Below are positions 11,676 through 20,935 of a DNA stretch of 64,000 nt, one piece after another (position 1 is the first letter of the stretch; each line of letters begins with the position of its first letter). The notes under the pieces are model-generated. The model did not search any database. It was not told the DNA's origin and saw nothing but the letters and a program-made list of their open reading frames with translations. The stretch spans positions 1 to 64,000 of the forward strand of contig NZ_SMMA01000064.1 of the NCBI RefSeq assembly GCF_009711345.1, written 5' to 3'. Source of the stretch: Pseudovibrio flavus (GTDB lineage: Bacteria; Pseudomonadota; Alphaproteobacteria; Rhizobiales; Stappiaceae). Made by a program: the position numbers and the translations under genes.

Positions 11676-12926
11676 TTACCCGTCAAGACCGTATAGCGAA
11701 TGTAGTGTTCGCACTGCAAGCTCGGTATAGGCAGAATCAATCAGCACCGAGATTTTGATCTCGGAGGTGGTGATTGCGCGAATGTTGATGCTTTTTTCTG
11801 CAAGACCACGGAAGCAGTCAGCAGCAACACCAGCATGCGAACGCATACCCATACCAATAACGGAAACCTTCACAACATCCGTTGCGCCCTCAAGGTTTTC
11901 GAAGCCGATTTCATCACGGTTCGCTTCGATAACAGCGCGTGCGCGCTCGTAATCTGTTTCAGGAACAGTGAAGGTGATGTCGGTGGTTTTGCCGTCCGGA
12001 GAGATGTTCTGGACGATCATATCCACGTTGATGTTTGCTTCAGCCAGGGGGCCGAACACGTTGCTCGCAACACCCGGCTTGTCCGCTACGTTGCGGATAG
12101 AGATCTGGGCTTCATCCTTGGAGAAGGCGATCCCTGTGACGACTTGCTGTTCCAAAATTTCGTCCTCGTCGCAAATAAGAGTCCCCGGAGGCAGGCCGCC
12201 ATCACCAACCTGTGGCGCATCCGGATCATCGAAGCTTGAACGTACAAAGGTACGTACGCCGTGCACCATTGCCATCTCGACAGAGCGCACCTGCAGAACC
12301 TTCGCACCGAGTGATGCCATTTCCAGCATCTCTTCAAAGGCAACGCGGTTCAGGCGCTTGGCTTTAGGTACAATGCGTGGGTCGGTCGTATAAACGCCGT
12401 CCACGTCTGTATAGATATCACAGCGGTCAGCCTTGATCGCCGCAGCAATCGCAACCGCACTGGTGTCAGAACCACCGCGGCCCAATGTTGCAATACGGTT
12501 ATCAGGGGCAAGACCCTGGAAACCAGCCACAACAGCAACCTGCCCCATTTCAAGGCGCTGGATCAGGGTTTCCCCTTCAATGCGCGCAATGCGGGCGGCA
12601 CCGTGTGCCTCGTTTGTGTGAATTGGAATCTGCCAGCCCTGCCAAGAACGAGCGTCAACGCCCATGTTCTGCAATACAATTGCCAGCAAGCCTGAGGTGA
12701 CCTGTTCACCAGAAGCAACGACGGCGTCATACTCACGCGCATCGTGGATCGCTGAAGCTTCTTTTGTGTAACCCACCAACGTGTTCGTTACACCGGCCAT
12801 AGCCGAAACAACAACGGCAACCTGGTTACCAGCTTCTACTTCTCTTTTCACATGCCGCGCTACATTGCGGATGCGCTCAAGATCGGCGACGGAGGTGCCG
12901 CCGAATTTCATAACCAAACGGGCCAT
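11676..12926 (-). CDS. lysC: Aspartate kinase
   Basis: A 416-residue enzyme phosphorylating L-aspartate, the first step to lysine, threonine, methionine and diaminopimelate. The amino-acid kinase domain begins with KFGGTSV and contains the GRGGSDTSAVA nucleotide-site motif. The C-terminal third has two ACT domains (about 265-410) that normally bind lysine and/or threonine for feedback inhibition. Length fits the monofunctional class. The ATG at 12926 has AGGAAGAG just upstream. It is divergent from ubiG across 149 bp. Confidence 0.97.
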   Translation of the reverse strand: MARLVMKFGGTSVADLERIRNVARHVKREVEAGNQVAVVVSAMAGVTNTLVGYTKEASAIHDAREYDAVVASGEQVTSGLLAIVLQNMGVDARSWQGWQIPIHTNEAHGAARIARIEGETLIQRLEMGQVAVVAGFQGLAPDNRIATLGRGGSDTSAVAIAAAIKADRCDIYTDVDGVYTTDPRIVPKAKRLNRVAFEEMLEMASLGAKVLQVRSVEMAMVHGVRTFVRSSFDDPDAPQVGDGGLPPGTLICDEDEILEQQVVTGIAFSKDEAQISIRNVADKPGVASNVFGPLAEANINVDMIVQNISPDGKTTDITFTVPETDYERARAVIEANRDEIGFENLEGATDVVKVSVIGMGMRSHAGVAADCFRGLAEKSINIRAITTSEIKISVLIDSAYTELAVRTLHSLYGLDG

Positions 12927-13075
12927 CTCTTCCTTAAATCCTCCGAGGGCCTAGTGACGTATCTAGGTCACAACCGGCCTCCTGCATACAGTCCTGAAAC
13001 CTTCATCGCAACCAGTGGCTTGACAAAAACCGCAGGAAGACCGACCAGTGGACACAATAATCAGGGAGTTGATCT

Positions 13076-13840
13076 ATGAGCCACGTGGATAACACGGAAA
13101 ACACAGGCAACCGCACCGTGGATCAAGAAGAGGTCGCACGCTTTTCCGCTATGGCAGCCGAATGGTGGGACCCGACGGGAAAGTTCAGACCGCTTCACAA
13201 GTTCAGTCCGGTCCGCATTGCCTACATCAAGGAATACGCAGCAGCACACTTCGGCCTTGATGAGCGCTCACCGAAAGCTCTTGAGGGCTTGCGCATTCTC
13301 GACATTGGTTGTGGCGGCGGCCTACTGAGCGAGCCGATGGCACGCATGGGCGCGACCATGGTTGGCGCGGACCCTTCTCCAGTAAACATCAACGTTGCCA
13401 AAATACACGCAGAGCAAAGCGGGCTGGATATCGACTACCGGTGCCAGACAGCAGAAGAACTTGCGGCAGCTGGTGAGAAATTCGATATTGTTCTCAACAT
13501 GGAAGTGGTCGAACACGTTGCTGATGTTCCCCTTTTCATGGAAACAACCGCATCGATGGTCAAGCCGGGCGGCCTGATGTTTGTGGCAACTTTGAACCGC
13601 ACACTCAAAGCCTACACACTTGCCATCGTTGGGGCTGAATACGTTCTTCGCTGGCTGCCAAAAGGCACCCACGACTACAACAAATTCGTGACACCAGACG
13701 AACTGCGCGAGCCAATCGAGAAGGCCGGAATGGAAGTCTATGAAGATTGTGGCGTCAGCTACAACCCGCTTCTGGACCGCTGGTCCCGCTCTCGCGATCT
13801 CGATGTAAACTACATGATTATCGCTCGCCGCCCTGCTTAA
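13076..13840 (+). CDS. ubiG: Bifunctional 3-demethylubiquinol 3-O-methyltransferase / 2-polyprenyl-6-hydroxyphenol methylase UbiG
   Basis: A 254-residue SAM-dependent O-methyltransferase acting twice in ubiquinone synthesis. The SAM-binding motif LDIGCGGG spans about residues 75-82, and the N-terminal stretch with AAEWWDP is typical of UbiG. The gene has a GGGAG ribosome site before ATG 13076. The next gene downstream is a hydrolase 51 bp away on the same strand, with no functional link known. Confidence 0.96.
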   Translation: MSHVDNTENTGNRTVDQEEVARFSAMAAEWWDPTGKFRPLHKFSPVRIAYIKEYAAAHFGLDERSPKALEGLRILDIGCGGGLLSEPMARMGATMVGADPSPVNINVAKIHAEQSGLDIDYRCQTAEELAAAGEKFDIVLNMEVVEHVADVPLFMETTASMVKPGGLMFVATLNRTLKAYTLAIVGAEYVLRWLPKGTHDYNKFVTPDELREPIEKAGMEVYEDCGVSYNPLLDRWSRSRDLDVNYMIIARRPA

Positions 13841-13891
13841 GGGCGGCACCGCAATTTGCCATAGCAGGACGCAAGTCCATGGGGAGGATGC

Positions 13892-14593
13892 ATGGCCAGA
13901 CATTACGAACCTCTGGTGCTGGTACCGGGGCTTGCCTGCACATACGAACTGTTTGTGCCGCAAATCGCCGCGCTTTGTGATCACCCACTCCAGATTGCAA
14001 ATACCTGTGAACAACTGGGCATAACCCAGATGGCCGAGCGCCTGCTGGAAACTGCTCCAGAACGCTTTGCTCTGGCTGGCTTGTCCATGGGTGGCTACAT
14101 CGCCATGGAGGTGATGCGGATCGCACCAGAGCGTGTGAGCCGCCTTGCGCTTTTAAGCACCAATGCCCGAGCCGATACGCCGGAGGCTACAGAGCAACGC
14201 CTTCAGCAAATCCGTATTGCCGAAAAAGGTGGTTATTCCAAACTCACAGTATCGCGGTTTCCGATGAGTGTTGCACCGTCAAACGCCGACAATGAAGACC
14301 TGAAGCAAACCGTTATTGATATGGCAGAGGACGTTGGGCCCCAGACGTTTATCGCGCAGCATCAGGCTGTCATGCACCGCATCGACCAACGTCCGCACCT
14401 TTCCGCGATCACCTGTCCCACGTTGGTTCTGGTTGGTGAGCTTGACCAGATCACGCCGCCAGAATGCGCGCAGGAAATCCACGCGGCCATCAGCAACAGC
14501 ACGCTGGAACTGGTAAAAGACTGCGGCCACATCTCCTCTCTGGAAGCGCCGGAAGCTGTCACAACAGCGATGGTGAAGTGGCTTAGAGGCTAG
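13892..14593 (+). CDS. Alpha/beta hydrolase
   Basis: A 233-residue alpha/beta-fold hydrolase without a signal peptide. The nucleophile elbow is GLSMGG with Ser65. The acidic residue is probably in VGELDQITPP and the histidine in DCGHISS near the C-terminus, so the triad appears complete. The substrate cannot be told from sequence. ATG 13892 is preceded by GGGGAGGATGC. It follows ubiG closely and may be co-transcribed. Confidence 0.88.
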   Translation: MARHYEPLVLVPGLACTYELFVPQIAALCDHPLQIANTCEQLGITQMAERLLETAPERFALAGLSMGGYIAMEVMRIAPERVSRLALLSTNARADTPEATEQRLQQIRIAEKGGYSKLTVSRFPMSVAPSNADNEDLKQTVIDMAEDVGPQTFIAQHQAVMHRIDQRPHLSAITCPTLVLVGELDQITPPECAQEIHAAISNSTLELVKDCGHISSLEAPEAVTTAMVKWLRG

Positions 14594-14757
14594 AAAAACG
14601 CAGTCCCTGCCGTCGCCACAATCTACGTATATCCCCTAGATATCAGAATATCCGTAACTCTTCGCACCCGCATATAAGAGAGCGGAATACTTGTGCACCT
14701 GCGAGGCGCCATCACGCATCAAAATGGCTCCTCCATCGCGAGAGCAGAGGGATAGCG

Positions 14758-15576
14758 ATGAAAGACAGCATGAAAGCTATGACGGAAAGCTGGAGCAAGA
14801 TGGCCAGCTCCATGCCATGGCAAGACTGGTTCTTGGCTCAAAATATCGACCGGATGGAAAGTGACTCACTGGATCAGATGGTTGATCTGCACACCACCAT
14901 GCTTTCCTACGGCCAGAACCTGATCGACAGCAGCATGCAGTTTTTCCATCAGCGTATGGAAGAGAACGCGCGTTTTGCCAGAGACATGTGGGACTGCCCA
15001 ACCGCCGTGGAAATGGCTCGCATCGCTAGCGATTATGTGCAGACCGCTACCGAGCAGGTGCAACACCACAACATCAAGCAGTTTGAAGCGCTCTCCAAGA
15101 GCATGGATGGCAGCGTTGAGAAGTCGAAAAAAGCGACGGCAACAGCAATGAACGCCATTGATGAGCTGAAAGCGTTTGCAGAAAGCGCCGCAACATCGGA
15201 GGCGCCGCCGCGCCGCCGCTCAGTTAAAAAAACCGCTTCAAGCAAGCCTGCAGCTGCCAAAGCCCAAAGCAGAAAGCCAGCAAAAGCCAAACCGGCAAGT
15301 GCCAAGGCTGCCTCTGCCAAACCGGCCGCATCAGCAGCAACGTCTAAAAGCACGAAACCGGCCCCAGCAAAAACCAAAAGCGCAGCAGCGGCACCCAAAA
15401 AACCGGCTGCTAGAGCGACACGTCCAGCAGCGACACGCCCTGCTGCGGCCCAGCCCAAAGCGCAGGCTATTCCGCAACAAGCGGCCAAAGCCTCTGCCAA
15501 GCCAGCCAATGCTGCCACTAAACCTGCTAGCGCTGCTGCAAAGCCAGCAAGCGCACCGACAGCAAAGGCGCCTTGA
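14758..15576 (+). CDS. Phasin family protein with a long Ala/Lys/Pro-rich tail
   Basis: A 272-residue protein. Residues 1-140 are helical and amphipathic and fit the phasin family that coats polyhydroxyalkanoate granules (FARDMWDCPTAVEM and QQVQHHN-like region around 70-110). Residues 150-272 are a low-complexity tail of repeated A-K-P units resembling histone H1 or the C-terminus of Pseudomonas PhaF, which binds DNA non-specifically and helps spread granules at cell division. A role in tethering granules to the nucleoid is inference. There are no PHA synthase genes in the window. Start chosen at ATG 14758 behind AGAGGGATAGCG. Confidence 0.8.
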   Translation: MKDSMKAMTESWSKMASSMPWQDWFLAQNIDRMESDSLDQMVDLHTTMLSYGQNLIDSSMQFFHQRMEENARFARDMWDCPTAVEMARIASDYVQTATEQVQHHNIKQFEALSKSMDGSVEKSKKATATAMNAIDELKAFAESAATSEAPPRRRSVKKTASSKPAAAKAQSRKPAKAKPASAKAASAKPAASAATSKSTKPAPAKTKSAAAAPKKPAARATRPAATRPAAAQPKAQAIPQQAAKASAKPANAATKPASAAAKPASAPTAKAP

Positions 15577-15608
15577 GCAAGTAGGCTTAAACTGTCTACA
15601 AAACAAAA

Positions 15609-15635
15609 AAGCCCGCATCGAACCGGTGCGGGCTT
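15609..15635. terminator. Bidirectional terminator after the phasin gene
   Basis: A 9-bp stem AAGCCCGCA/TGCGGGCTT (15609-15617, 15627-15635) with an A run before it lies between the converging phasin and DUF1178 genes. The T tract is good only on the minus strand. Confidence 0.75.
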
Positions 15636-15659
15636 CATCATATTTGGGATCAGAGTTCC

Positions 15660-16208
15660 CTAGTTCCGGTCTTCCGGCAAAACAGGTAGAGGCATCACCT
15701 CAATACCTTCCTCCAGCAGCTCCTTGGCATCGTCCACACTTGTCTGACCATAGATGCCGCGCTTTTCCTTTTCGCCGTAATGCATCTTTCGTGCTTCCTC
15801 GGCAAAGTTGGAACCAACATCCTCAGAGTTGGCGGTAACCTGCTTGCGAAACTCTCGCAGCGCCTCAACAAGCTGATGGGCCTTTTCCTTGACTTCGTTG
15901 GAAACAGGCATCGGATCTGGAGCGCTCACGGCAACGGCTGTCGGAGCTGCGCTTTCCTTCTTCCCATCCTCGACCTTTTGCGGCGCGGCGGTAGCAGCTT
16001 GCGCGTTGCGCTGTGCCTCTGCCTGCGCCTTTAGCTTATTGCGCGAGGTTGAAACGTTCGGCGCCATCAGCCGTTTTTTAACGCCAGCGTCGTTGCAAAT
16101 CGGGCAGGCAACAAGGCCCATTTCATGTTGTCGATCAAAGTCTGCCGAATTACGAAACCAGCCATCAAACTCATGGCCATTCGAGCAGACAAGGGCGTAG
16201 TTGATCAA
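15660..16208 (-). CDS. DUF1178 family protein
   Basis: A 182-residue protein. The N-terminal part has C8, H12 and a CPIC pair (C35, C38) in the layout of a small zinc ribbon. The middle (about 70-110) is Ala-rich and variable. The C-terminal part, with the segment ARKMHYGEKEKRGIYG, is the conserved signature of DUF1178. Function is unknown. Its ATG overlaps the stop of the nitrilase gene by 4 bp (ATGA), so the two are translationally coupled, a pairing common in alphaproteobacteria. Confidence 0.92.
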   Translation of the reverse strand: MINYALVCSNGHEFDGWFRNSADFDRQHEMGLVACPICNDAGVKKRLMAPNVSTSRNKLKAQAEAQRNAQAATAAPQKVEDGKKESAAPTAVAVSAPDPMPVSNEVKEKAHQLVEALREFRKQVTANSEDVGSNFAEEARKMHYGEKEKRGIYGQTSVDDAKELLEEGIEVMPLPVLPEDRN

Positions 16209-17065
16209 ATTCCGGTCTCCACCGCAGACGTCGCGGCCACTGTTTTCACTTGAAACTCGCGTTCATTGACAATGGCAGGAATACGCGAACGCGCCGCTTT
16301 CACTGCTTCACTGTCAATTTGCGCTAAAAGCACACCCGGCTCGTCGTGGTCAAGCTCGGCAATTACCTTGCCCCAAGGATCAACCACAATACTATGTCCA
16401 TAGGTTTCGCGGCCATCTTCATGGCGACCGCCTTGCGCAGCCGAAATCATATAAGCGCCGTTTTCAATAGCGCGGCTGCGTTGCAATACATGCCAGTGCG
16501 CCTGTCCGGTCTGACGCGTAAACGCCGCCGGAGCGGTAATGACCTGCGCCCCCGCCCTCGATTGCTGGCGGAATAAAGCAGGTTGGCGAACATCATAGCA
16601 TATCGCCAGACCGAATGCTCCAAGCTCCGTTTCCACGACAGGAGAAACACTGCCCGGCTGGTAGGTCTCGCTTTCGCGCCAGCTTTCACCGTTCGGCAAA
16701 TCCACATCGAACATATGGATCTTGTCATAGCTCGCTGCGATCTCGCCATCAGGACCGATCAAAAACCCGCGATTGGCAAGCTTTTCACCCTCACCGCGCA
16801 CCGCTATCGAACCCAAATGAAGCCAGATCTTAAGCTCTTTGGCCAAAGCCCGCGCTTTGGCTAGAAACGGGTCTTTGTCCTGATCAAAACACGCAGCAAT
16901 CTGGTCTGCCTTGCTGCGTGCCAATATGTTGCTCATTTCAGGGGTCTGCACATAATGCGCGCCTTGGCTTGCAGCCTCGCGGACCAATGCCTCACAGTTC
17001 GCCCAGTTGACGACAGGATCACAACCAGATCGCATCTGCACACATGCTGCTTTGAAAACTGTCAT
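16205..17065 (-). CDS. Carbon-nitrogen hydrolase family protein (nitrilase superfamily, Nit/omega-amidase-like)
   Basis: A 286-residue amidase of the nitrilase fold. The catalytic triad is visible as E43 (in TPEMS), K115 (in YDKIHMFD) and C156 (in ICYDVR). The KIHMFDVDLP motif is typical of the Nit1/Nit2 group, where known members hydrolyse deaminated glutathione or omega-amides. A metabolite-repair role is therefore the best guess. It is the first gene of a two-gene operon with the DUF1178 gene; glutaredoxin lies just upstream on the same strand. Confidence 0.9.
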   Translation of the reverse strand: MTVFKAACVQMRSGCDPVVNWANCEALVREAASQGAHYVQTPEMSNILARSKADQIAACFDQDKDPFLAKARALAKELKIWLHLGSIAVRGEGEKLANRGFLIGPDGEIAASYDKIHMFDVDLPNGESWRESETYQPGSVSPVVETELGAFGLAICYDVRQPALFRQQSRAGAQVITAPAAFTRQTGQAHWHVLQRSRAIENGAYMISAAQGGRHEDGRETYGHSIVVDPWGKVIAELDHDEPGVLLAQIDSEAVKAARSRIPAIVNEREFQVKTVAATSAVETGI

Positions 17066-17195
17066 TGGCCCACTCCCGAAATTTAAACCAGATAGAAAGC
17101 GCTGCAGGTTCCACGCCGGTTCCCAGAGCGCTCGATATCAATGCCCTTGCGCAATCGCTTACCCGAAAAGCAAAAAAGCTCTTCGAGGCTGCAGA

Positions 17196-17453
17196 TTAAC
17201 CAGCCAGCAGAACATCCAGTGCGCCGCGACGCTCAAGCGCATAAAGGTCGTCACAGCCGCCCACATGCTCGCTACCGATGAAGATCTGCGGGAAAGTGGA
17301 TTTACCACCTGCCTTCTTGATCATCTCATCGCGGTAGGATGGTTCAGTGCTGGCGTTATACTCGGTATAAGCTACGCCCTTTTTCTCAAGAAGACCTTTC
17401 GCGCGGGAGCAATAGCCGCAAAAATCACGCGTGTAGAGAACTACATCAGCCAT
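17196..17453 (-). CDS. grxC: Glutaredoxin 3
   Basis: An 85-residue monocluster thioredoxin-fold protein that reduces disulfides using glutathione. The active site is C12-G-Y-C15, and the glutathione-binding TFPQIFIG segment with its cis-proline is present. The length is complete. ATG 17453 is preceded by AAAGGATACG. It lies between comF and the nitrilase gene on the same strand; gaps of 130-145 bp suggest separate promoters are possible. Confidence 0.96.
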   Translation of the reverse strand: MADVVLYTRDFCGYCSRAKGLLEKKGVAYTEYNASTEPSYRDEMIKKAGGKSTFPQIFIGSEHVGGCDDLYALERRGALDVLLAG

Positions 17454-17598
17454 AGTCGTATCCTTTCAATGCACAGTGAGTTGGTGCGAAATGGAAGCCA
17501 AACTGCCCGAAACTCGATGGAAGCTTATATGGCAAGTGCCCCCGAAATCTCAAGAGGTGGACCTCTAGACAGAGTTGTGCCGATCAGAAGTTGCCAAG

Positions 17599-18456
17599 TC
17601 AAACAAACTCTTGCGCATCCCAGCTATGCTTTTCGGCTATAGCAAACACAAGTACCCTCACCTCAGCCGCTCCTGCCTCCTTCAGCACCTCGGCGCAGGC
17701 ATGGGCCGTTGCGCCCGTTGTAAAAACATCATCCACGAGGATGACCTTCTTTTCGACAAATGCTGTGGTTTTATCTGGCGCTATTGCGAAAGCAGAATTC
17801 AGGTTTTGCAGTCGGCTTTGCCGGCTGAGGCCAAGCTGGGGTTTGGTCCGCCGTGTGCGCAGCAACGCTTGCGCCTCAAGCGGCAGGGCACATCTTAACG
17901 CAATAGCCCGCGCCAACTCCGCCGCCTGATTGTAGTTGCGTTGCCAAAGGCGAAGGCGGTGCAGCGGAACAGGCACAATGACCGTTTCCGGCTTCATCTG
18001 CTGTGAGATCAGACCTGCCATCAAGGGAGCCATTATTTTTGCTGTGTGAGGCCGCCCGAAGAACTTGAGTTGATGCGCCAAGGTTCGCGCGACACCATCA
18101 AACAAACACGCAGCCAGAACCTGATCAAAAGGCCCTTCCAACGTTCCACGGTTTTCACCTTCCTCCACGATGGGAAGCGGAAAACCAGAGGAACACATCC
18201 CCCTAGATGAAATCACCGGAAGCTCAGACCAGCAGCCGACACACAGGCCAAAGTCATCTTGAACCAGTCGCCCACACACACAGCAACTGGGCGGCACCAG
18301 AAACCGCAGGGCCAATTGAAACGGTGCACTGATGTGTCTTGAAAAGACTATGGCCGCCCCCGTTCCCTTGGCATACTCATAGAATAGTCTAGCGTGAGAG
18401 GCGTAGCACCAATCACGCTTTGACCTTTGGGCACAACCACACCATAACAAGCACAA
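17599..18456 (-). CDS. ComF family protein (phosphoribosyltransferase-like)
   Basis: A protein of up to 285 residues. It has an N-terminal cysteine cluster (CCVCG and CVGC) of zinc-ribbon type and a C-terminal type-I phosphoribosyltransferase domain with the PRPP-binding motif ILVDDVFTTGAT. ComF supports DNA uptake in competent bacteria; the enzymatic substrate is not settled. The start is uncertain. ATG 18456 gives a long N-terminus unlike the family, whereas TTG 18315 gives about 238 residues starting MALRFLVPPS, closer to the usual length. It is divergent from the SAM methyltransferase gene. Confidence 0.88.
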   Translation of the reverse strand: MCLLWCGCAQRSKRDWCYASHARLFYEYAKGTGAAIVFSRHISAPFQLALRFLVPPSCCVCGRLVQDDFGLCVGCWSELPVISSRGMCSSGFPLPIVEEGENRGTLEGPFDQVLAACLFDGVARTLAHQLKFFGRPHTAKIMAPLMAGLISQQMKPETVIVPVPLHRLRLWQRNYNQAAELARAIALRCALPLEAQALLRTRRTKPQLGLSRQSRLQNLNSAFAIAPDKTTAFVEKKVILVDDVFTTGATAHACAEVLKEAGAAEVRVLVFAIAEKHSWDAQEFV

Positions 18457-18482
18457 CGGCTAGAAGCGTCCCGCAAAACAGC

Positions 18483-19379
18483 ATGACGGAAACTATGTTA
18501 CCGAACCGGATTTTCGACCGCGCCCTGCTTAAAAAGCGTAGGGAAAAGGCTTTGCAAAACAAAGCAGAAGGGATCGACTTTCTTCTGCGCGTGGCAGCAG
18601 AGGAAGTTGCTGACCGCTTATCTCTGGTAACGCGCCAGTTTGATACAGGCGTTGACCTTGGCGGTCATAGCGGGCTGGTAACGGAGGTTCTGCAGGCAAG
18701 TGGCAAGGTAACAAATACGATCCGCGCCGATGTTCTGGCAGCCGACAACGCCAGCGGAACGCCGGACCTTGTTTGCGACGATGGTGCTCTTCCCTTTGCA
18801 GATCAAAGCATCGATCTGCTGGTCTCCACACTGCAGCTTCACCTGCTGGACGATCTTCCCGGTAGCCTTGTTCAAATCCGCCGCGCCCTTAAACCGGACG
18901 GCTTGTTTCTTGCTGGACTATTCGGCAGCGGTACACTGAAAGAACTGAGAGATAGTTTACTCGCCGCAGAAATGAAGCTGAGCGGCGGCGTTTCTCCGCG
19001 GGTCGCTCCGTTCGCTGACCTGCGAGACATGGGCGCTCTTTTACAACGGGCAGGCTTTGCGCTTCCGGTTGTAGACAGCGAAACCATTACCGTTCGCTAC
19101 GATACGCTATTCGATTTGATGAGAGACTTGCAGGCTATGGGCGCTGCGAACCCGCTCAGCGACCGCAAAAAGACCCTTACCTCCAAAACAATGCTGCTGG
19201 AGGCTGCAAAACACTACGCTGAGAATTTTAGTGATGATGATGGCCGGATTAGAGCAACATTCTCGTTCATCTGGTTATCCGGCTGGGCGCCCCATGAAAG
19301 CCAGCAAAAGCCACTAAGACCGGGCTCTGCAAAGACAAGTTTGGCAGAGGCGCTGGGAACGAAAGAGAAAAAGCTCTAG
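18483..19379 (+). CDS. SAM-dependent methyltransferase (BioC/NDUFAF5-like)
   Basis: A 298-residue class I methyltransferase. Residues around 10-35 (NRIFDRALLKKRREKAL) match the N-terminus of the NDUFAF5/BioC-like group common in alphaproteobacteria, where the mitochondrial relative modifies a complex I subunit. The SAM-fold region spans about 45-150. The substrate is not known here. ATG 18483 was preferred to a TTG at 18420 that would overlap comF's leader; ATG 18495 is another option. It overlaps the tail of the Flp pilin gene by 4 bp, tail to tail. Confidence 0.82.
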   Translation: MTETMLPNRIFDRALLKKRREKALQNKAEGIDFLLRVAAEEVADRLSLVTRQFDTGVDLGGHSGLVTEVLQASGKVTNTIRADVLAADNASGTPDLVCDDGALPFADQSIDLLVSTLQLHLLDDLPGSLVQIRRALKPDGLFLAGLFGSGTLKELRDSLLAAEMKLSGGVSPRVAPFADLRDMGALLQRAGFALPVVDSETITVRYDTLFDLMRDLQAMGAANPLSDRKKTLTSKTMLLEAAKHYAENFSDDDGRIRATFSFIWLSGWAPHESQQKPLRPGSAKTSLAEALGTKEKKL

Positions 19380-19591
19380 TCGCCCAAGGCCTCTTGCATG
19401 GTAGTGCCGATATCTTGGTATTGGCTTTCCAAGGTCGTGCCAATCGCGGTTACGCTGATAATAATCGCAATAGACAGCAAACCAGCGATGATCGCGTATT
19501 CCATAGCAACGGAGCCGCGCTCATCGCGGTTCATATGTGCGATGGAAAAACCACCCTTATCCAATGTGCCTGTTTTACGCCCGAGCACCAT
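19376..19591 (-). CDS. Flp family type IVb pilin
   Basis: A 71-residue pilin subunit. The segment RDERGSVAMEYAIIAG holds the prepilin-peptidase site (cleavage before a hydrophobic helix with the conserved Glu five residues in, here in MEYA), followed by a helix of about 20 hydrophobic residues. ATG 19591 has GAGGGG upstream; an internal ATG at 19534 would give a more usual 52-residue form but lacks a ribosome site. No tad/cpa assembly genes are nearby, so it depends on machinery elsewhere. Its 3' end overlaps the methyltransferase gene by 4 bp. Confidence 0.85.
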   Translation of the reverse strand: MVLGRKTGTLDKGGFSIAHMNRDERGSVAMEYAIIAGLLSIAIIISVTAIGTTLESQYQDIGTTMQEALGD

Positions 19592-19630
19592 CTGCTTCCC
19601 CTCTGACCGCAGATGAAAGCTCCCTTCACC

Positions 19631-20032
19631 TCAAGCAGTTAGCTCCATAAGGTGCGGGATAAGCGGCTCATCTGCCGGTGGCATTTTGTAATCACGCAGC
19701 CGTACTGGCTTTACCCATTTAAGAGCTTGGCCCTCGACCCCGACAGGAGTTCCCGTCCAACGTCTGCAAACGTACAATGGCATCAGCAGATAAAAATCCT
19801 CGTAACCGTGACTCGCAAAAGTGAGGGGTGCAAGGCACTCTTTTTTAACCGTAATTCCGAGTTCCTCGCTCAGTTCGCGGATCAAAGTGTCTTCCAGCGT
19901 CTCGCCATTTTCCACCTTTCCGCCGGGAAACTCCCAGAAACCCGCCAAAGATTTACCTTCGGGCCGTTGAGCCAGCAGAATTCGCCCGTCTGCATCAATC
20001 AAAGCGCAGGCTGCAACAATCACAGTTTTCAT
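19631..20032 (-). CDS. mutT: 8-oxo-dGTP diphosphatase MutT
   Basis: A 133-residue Nudix hydrolase that removes oxidised dGTP from the nucleotide pool and so prevents A:T to C:G mutations. The Nudix box runs from about residue 38 to 60 and fits Gx5Ex7REUxEExGU, with RELSEELGI visible. The frame is open six codons further, but ATG 20032 follows AGGAAAAACTA. It is downstream of the GNAT gene and argJ on the same strand, a conserved order in relatives. Confidence 0.93.
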   Translation of the reverse strand: MKTVIVAACALIDADGRILLAQRPEGKSLAGFWEFPGGKVENGETLEDTLIRELSEELGITVKKECLAPLTFASHGYEDFYLLMPLYVCRRWTGTPVGVEGQALKWVKPVRLRDYKMPPADEPLIPHLMELTA

Positions 20033-20107
20033 TAGTTTTTCCTGTCCCAAAACCGATCAGAGCGTAAACTCTTTGTAAACCATAGCGTTAGTTGGAGGAC
20101 CGATCTG

Positions 20108-20935
20108 TTAAACTTGTGGCCGACAATAGTGATAGCGATAGGTTTCACGGTAGCCCAAAACGCCGTAGAGTCGCTTTGCTGCCTCGTTCTTTCCATCGAC
20201 CTGTAACCAAGCACGAATAGCACCGGCCTCTGCGCCCATACGCTGCGCTTCAACAACGAGCGAGTGGGCAAAACCTTTACGGCGCTCGGCTGGGTCTGTG
20301 GCAACGTCAAAGATGCCAAGACAGTCTCCATCCAGAACGCCAAGCAAAACCGCACAAGGTTTACCAGCGGCATCCAGAACAGAAAGGCAAAGCTTTTCAA
20401 GGGGAACGCAGACCAAACTACCCTTTAAGCTGGCAAGAGCCTCAGGCGTAACCCGCGAGATATCCGTTCCGCCGACGGCCTCGAAATGCTTCATCCAGAC
20501 GGAAAGGTCACTGCGCTCGATACGGTAACCGTCGGGCAAATCAGCTTCACCCAGAGCAAAGATCGTGCGTTCCAGAACCGATGAGTCGCTGTAGCGTTCC
20601 CATCGGCGCAGGTTCATCTCTTCATCAAGTTCAGCAGGAACAAGCGGCGTCCAGCGCACATGAAACGGAACATTGTGTCGGCGGAAAAGTTGCTGCGCGG
20701 CCTCAAGACGCTCGGCGGCATCCACACCGTCGACAGGATCATAACAATTCAGCGAATTGATCCTGCGCGACGGGTTATCGGGATAAAGCCGTGAAATCCA
20801 AGTCCGGTCCAGATGGTTCATCAGGGCTGGGAAGCAGTTCACATTCGACTGCTCCAACCGGAAAACCAACGGAAAATCAACGTCCTTTGCGCCGTACAAA
20901 TCTTCAGCTTCTGTAATCGCCATTGATCGCCACAT
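20108..20935 (-). CDS. GNAT family N-acetyltransferase
   Basis: A 275-residue protein with a C-terminal GNAT domain (about 130-270). The acetyl-CoA binding loop region is in [16 protein letters not shown], and the conserved YGVLGYRE segment lies near the end. The N-terminal half has no recognised domain. The acceptor is unknown. The start (ATG 20935, or ATG 20923) lies inside the end of argJ, an overlap of 32 or 20 bp, so the two are likely translated from one message. AAAGGAAT lies right before ATG 20935. Confidence 0.85.
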   Translation of the reverse strand: MWRSMAITEAEDLYGAKDVDFPLVFRLEQSNVNCFPALMNHLDRTWISRLYPDNPSRRINSLNCYDPVDGVDAAERLEAAQQLFRRHNVPFHVRWTPLVPAELDEEMNLRRWERYSDSSVLERTIFALGEADLPDGYRIERSDLSVWMKHFEAVGGTDISRVTPEALASLKGSLVCVPLEKLCLSVLDAAGKPCAVLLGVLDGDCLGIFDVATDPAERRKGFAHSLVVEAQRMGAEAGAIRAWLQVDGKNEAAKRLYGVLGYRETYRYHYCRPQV

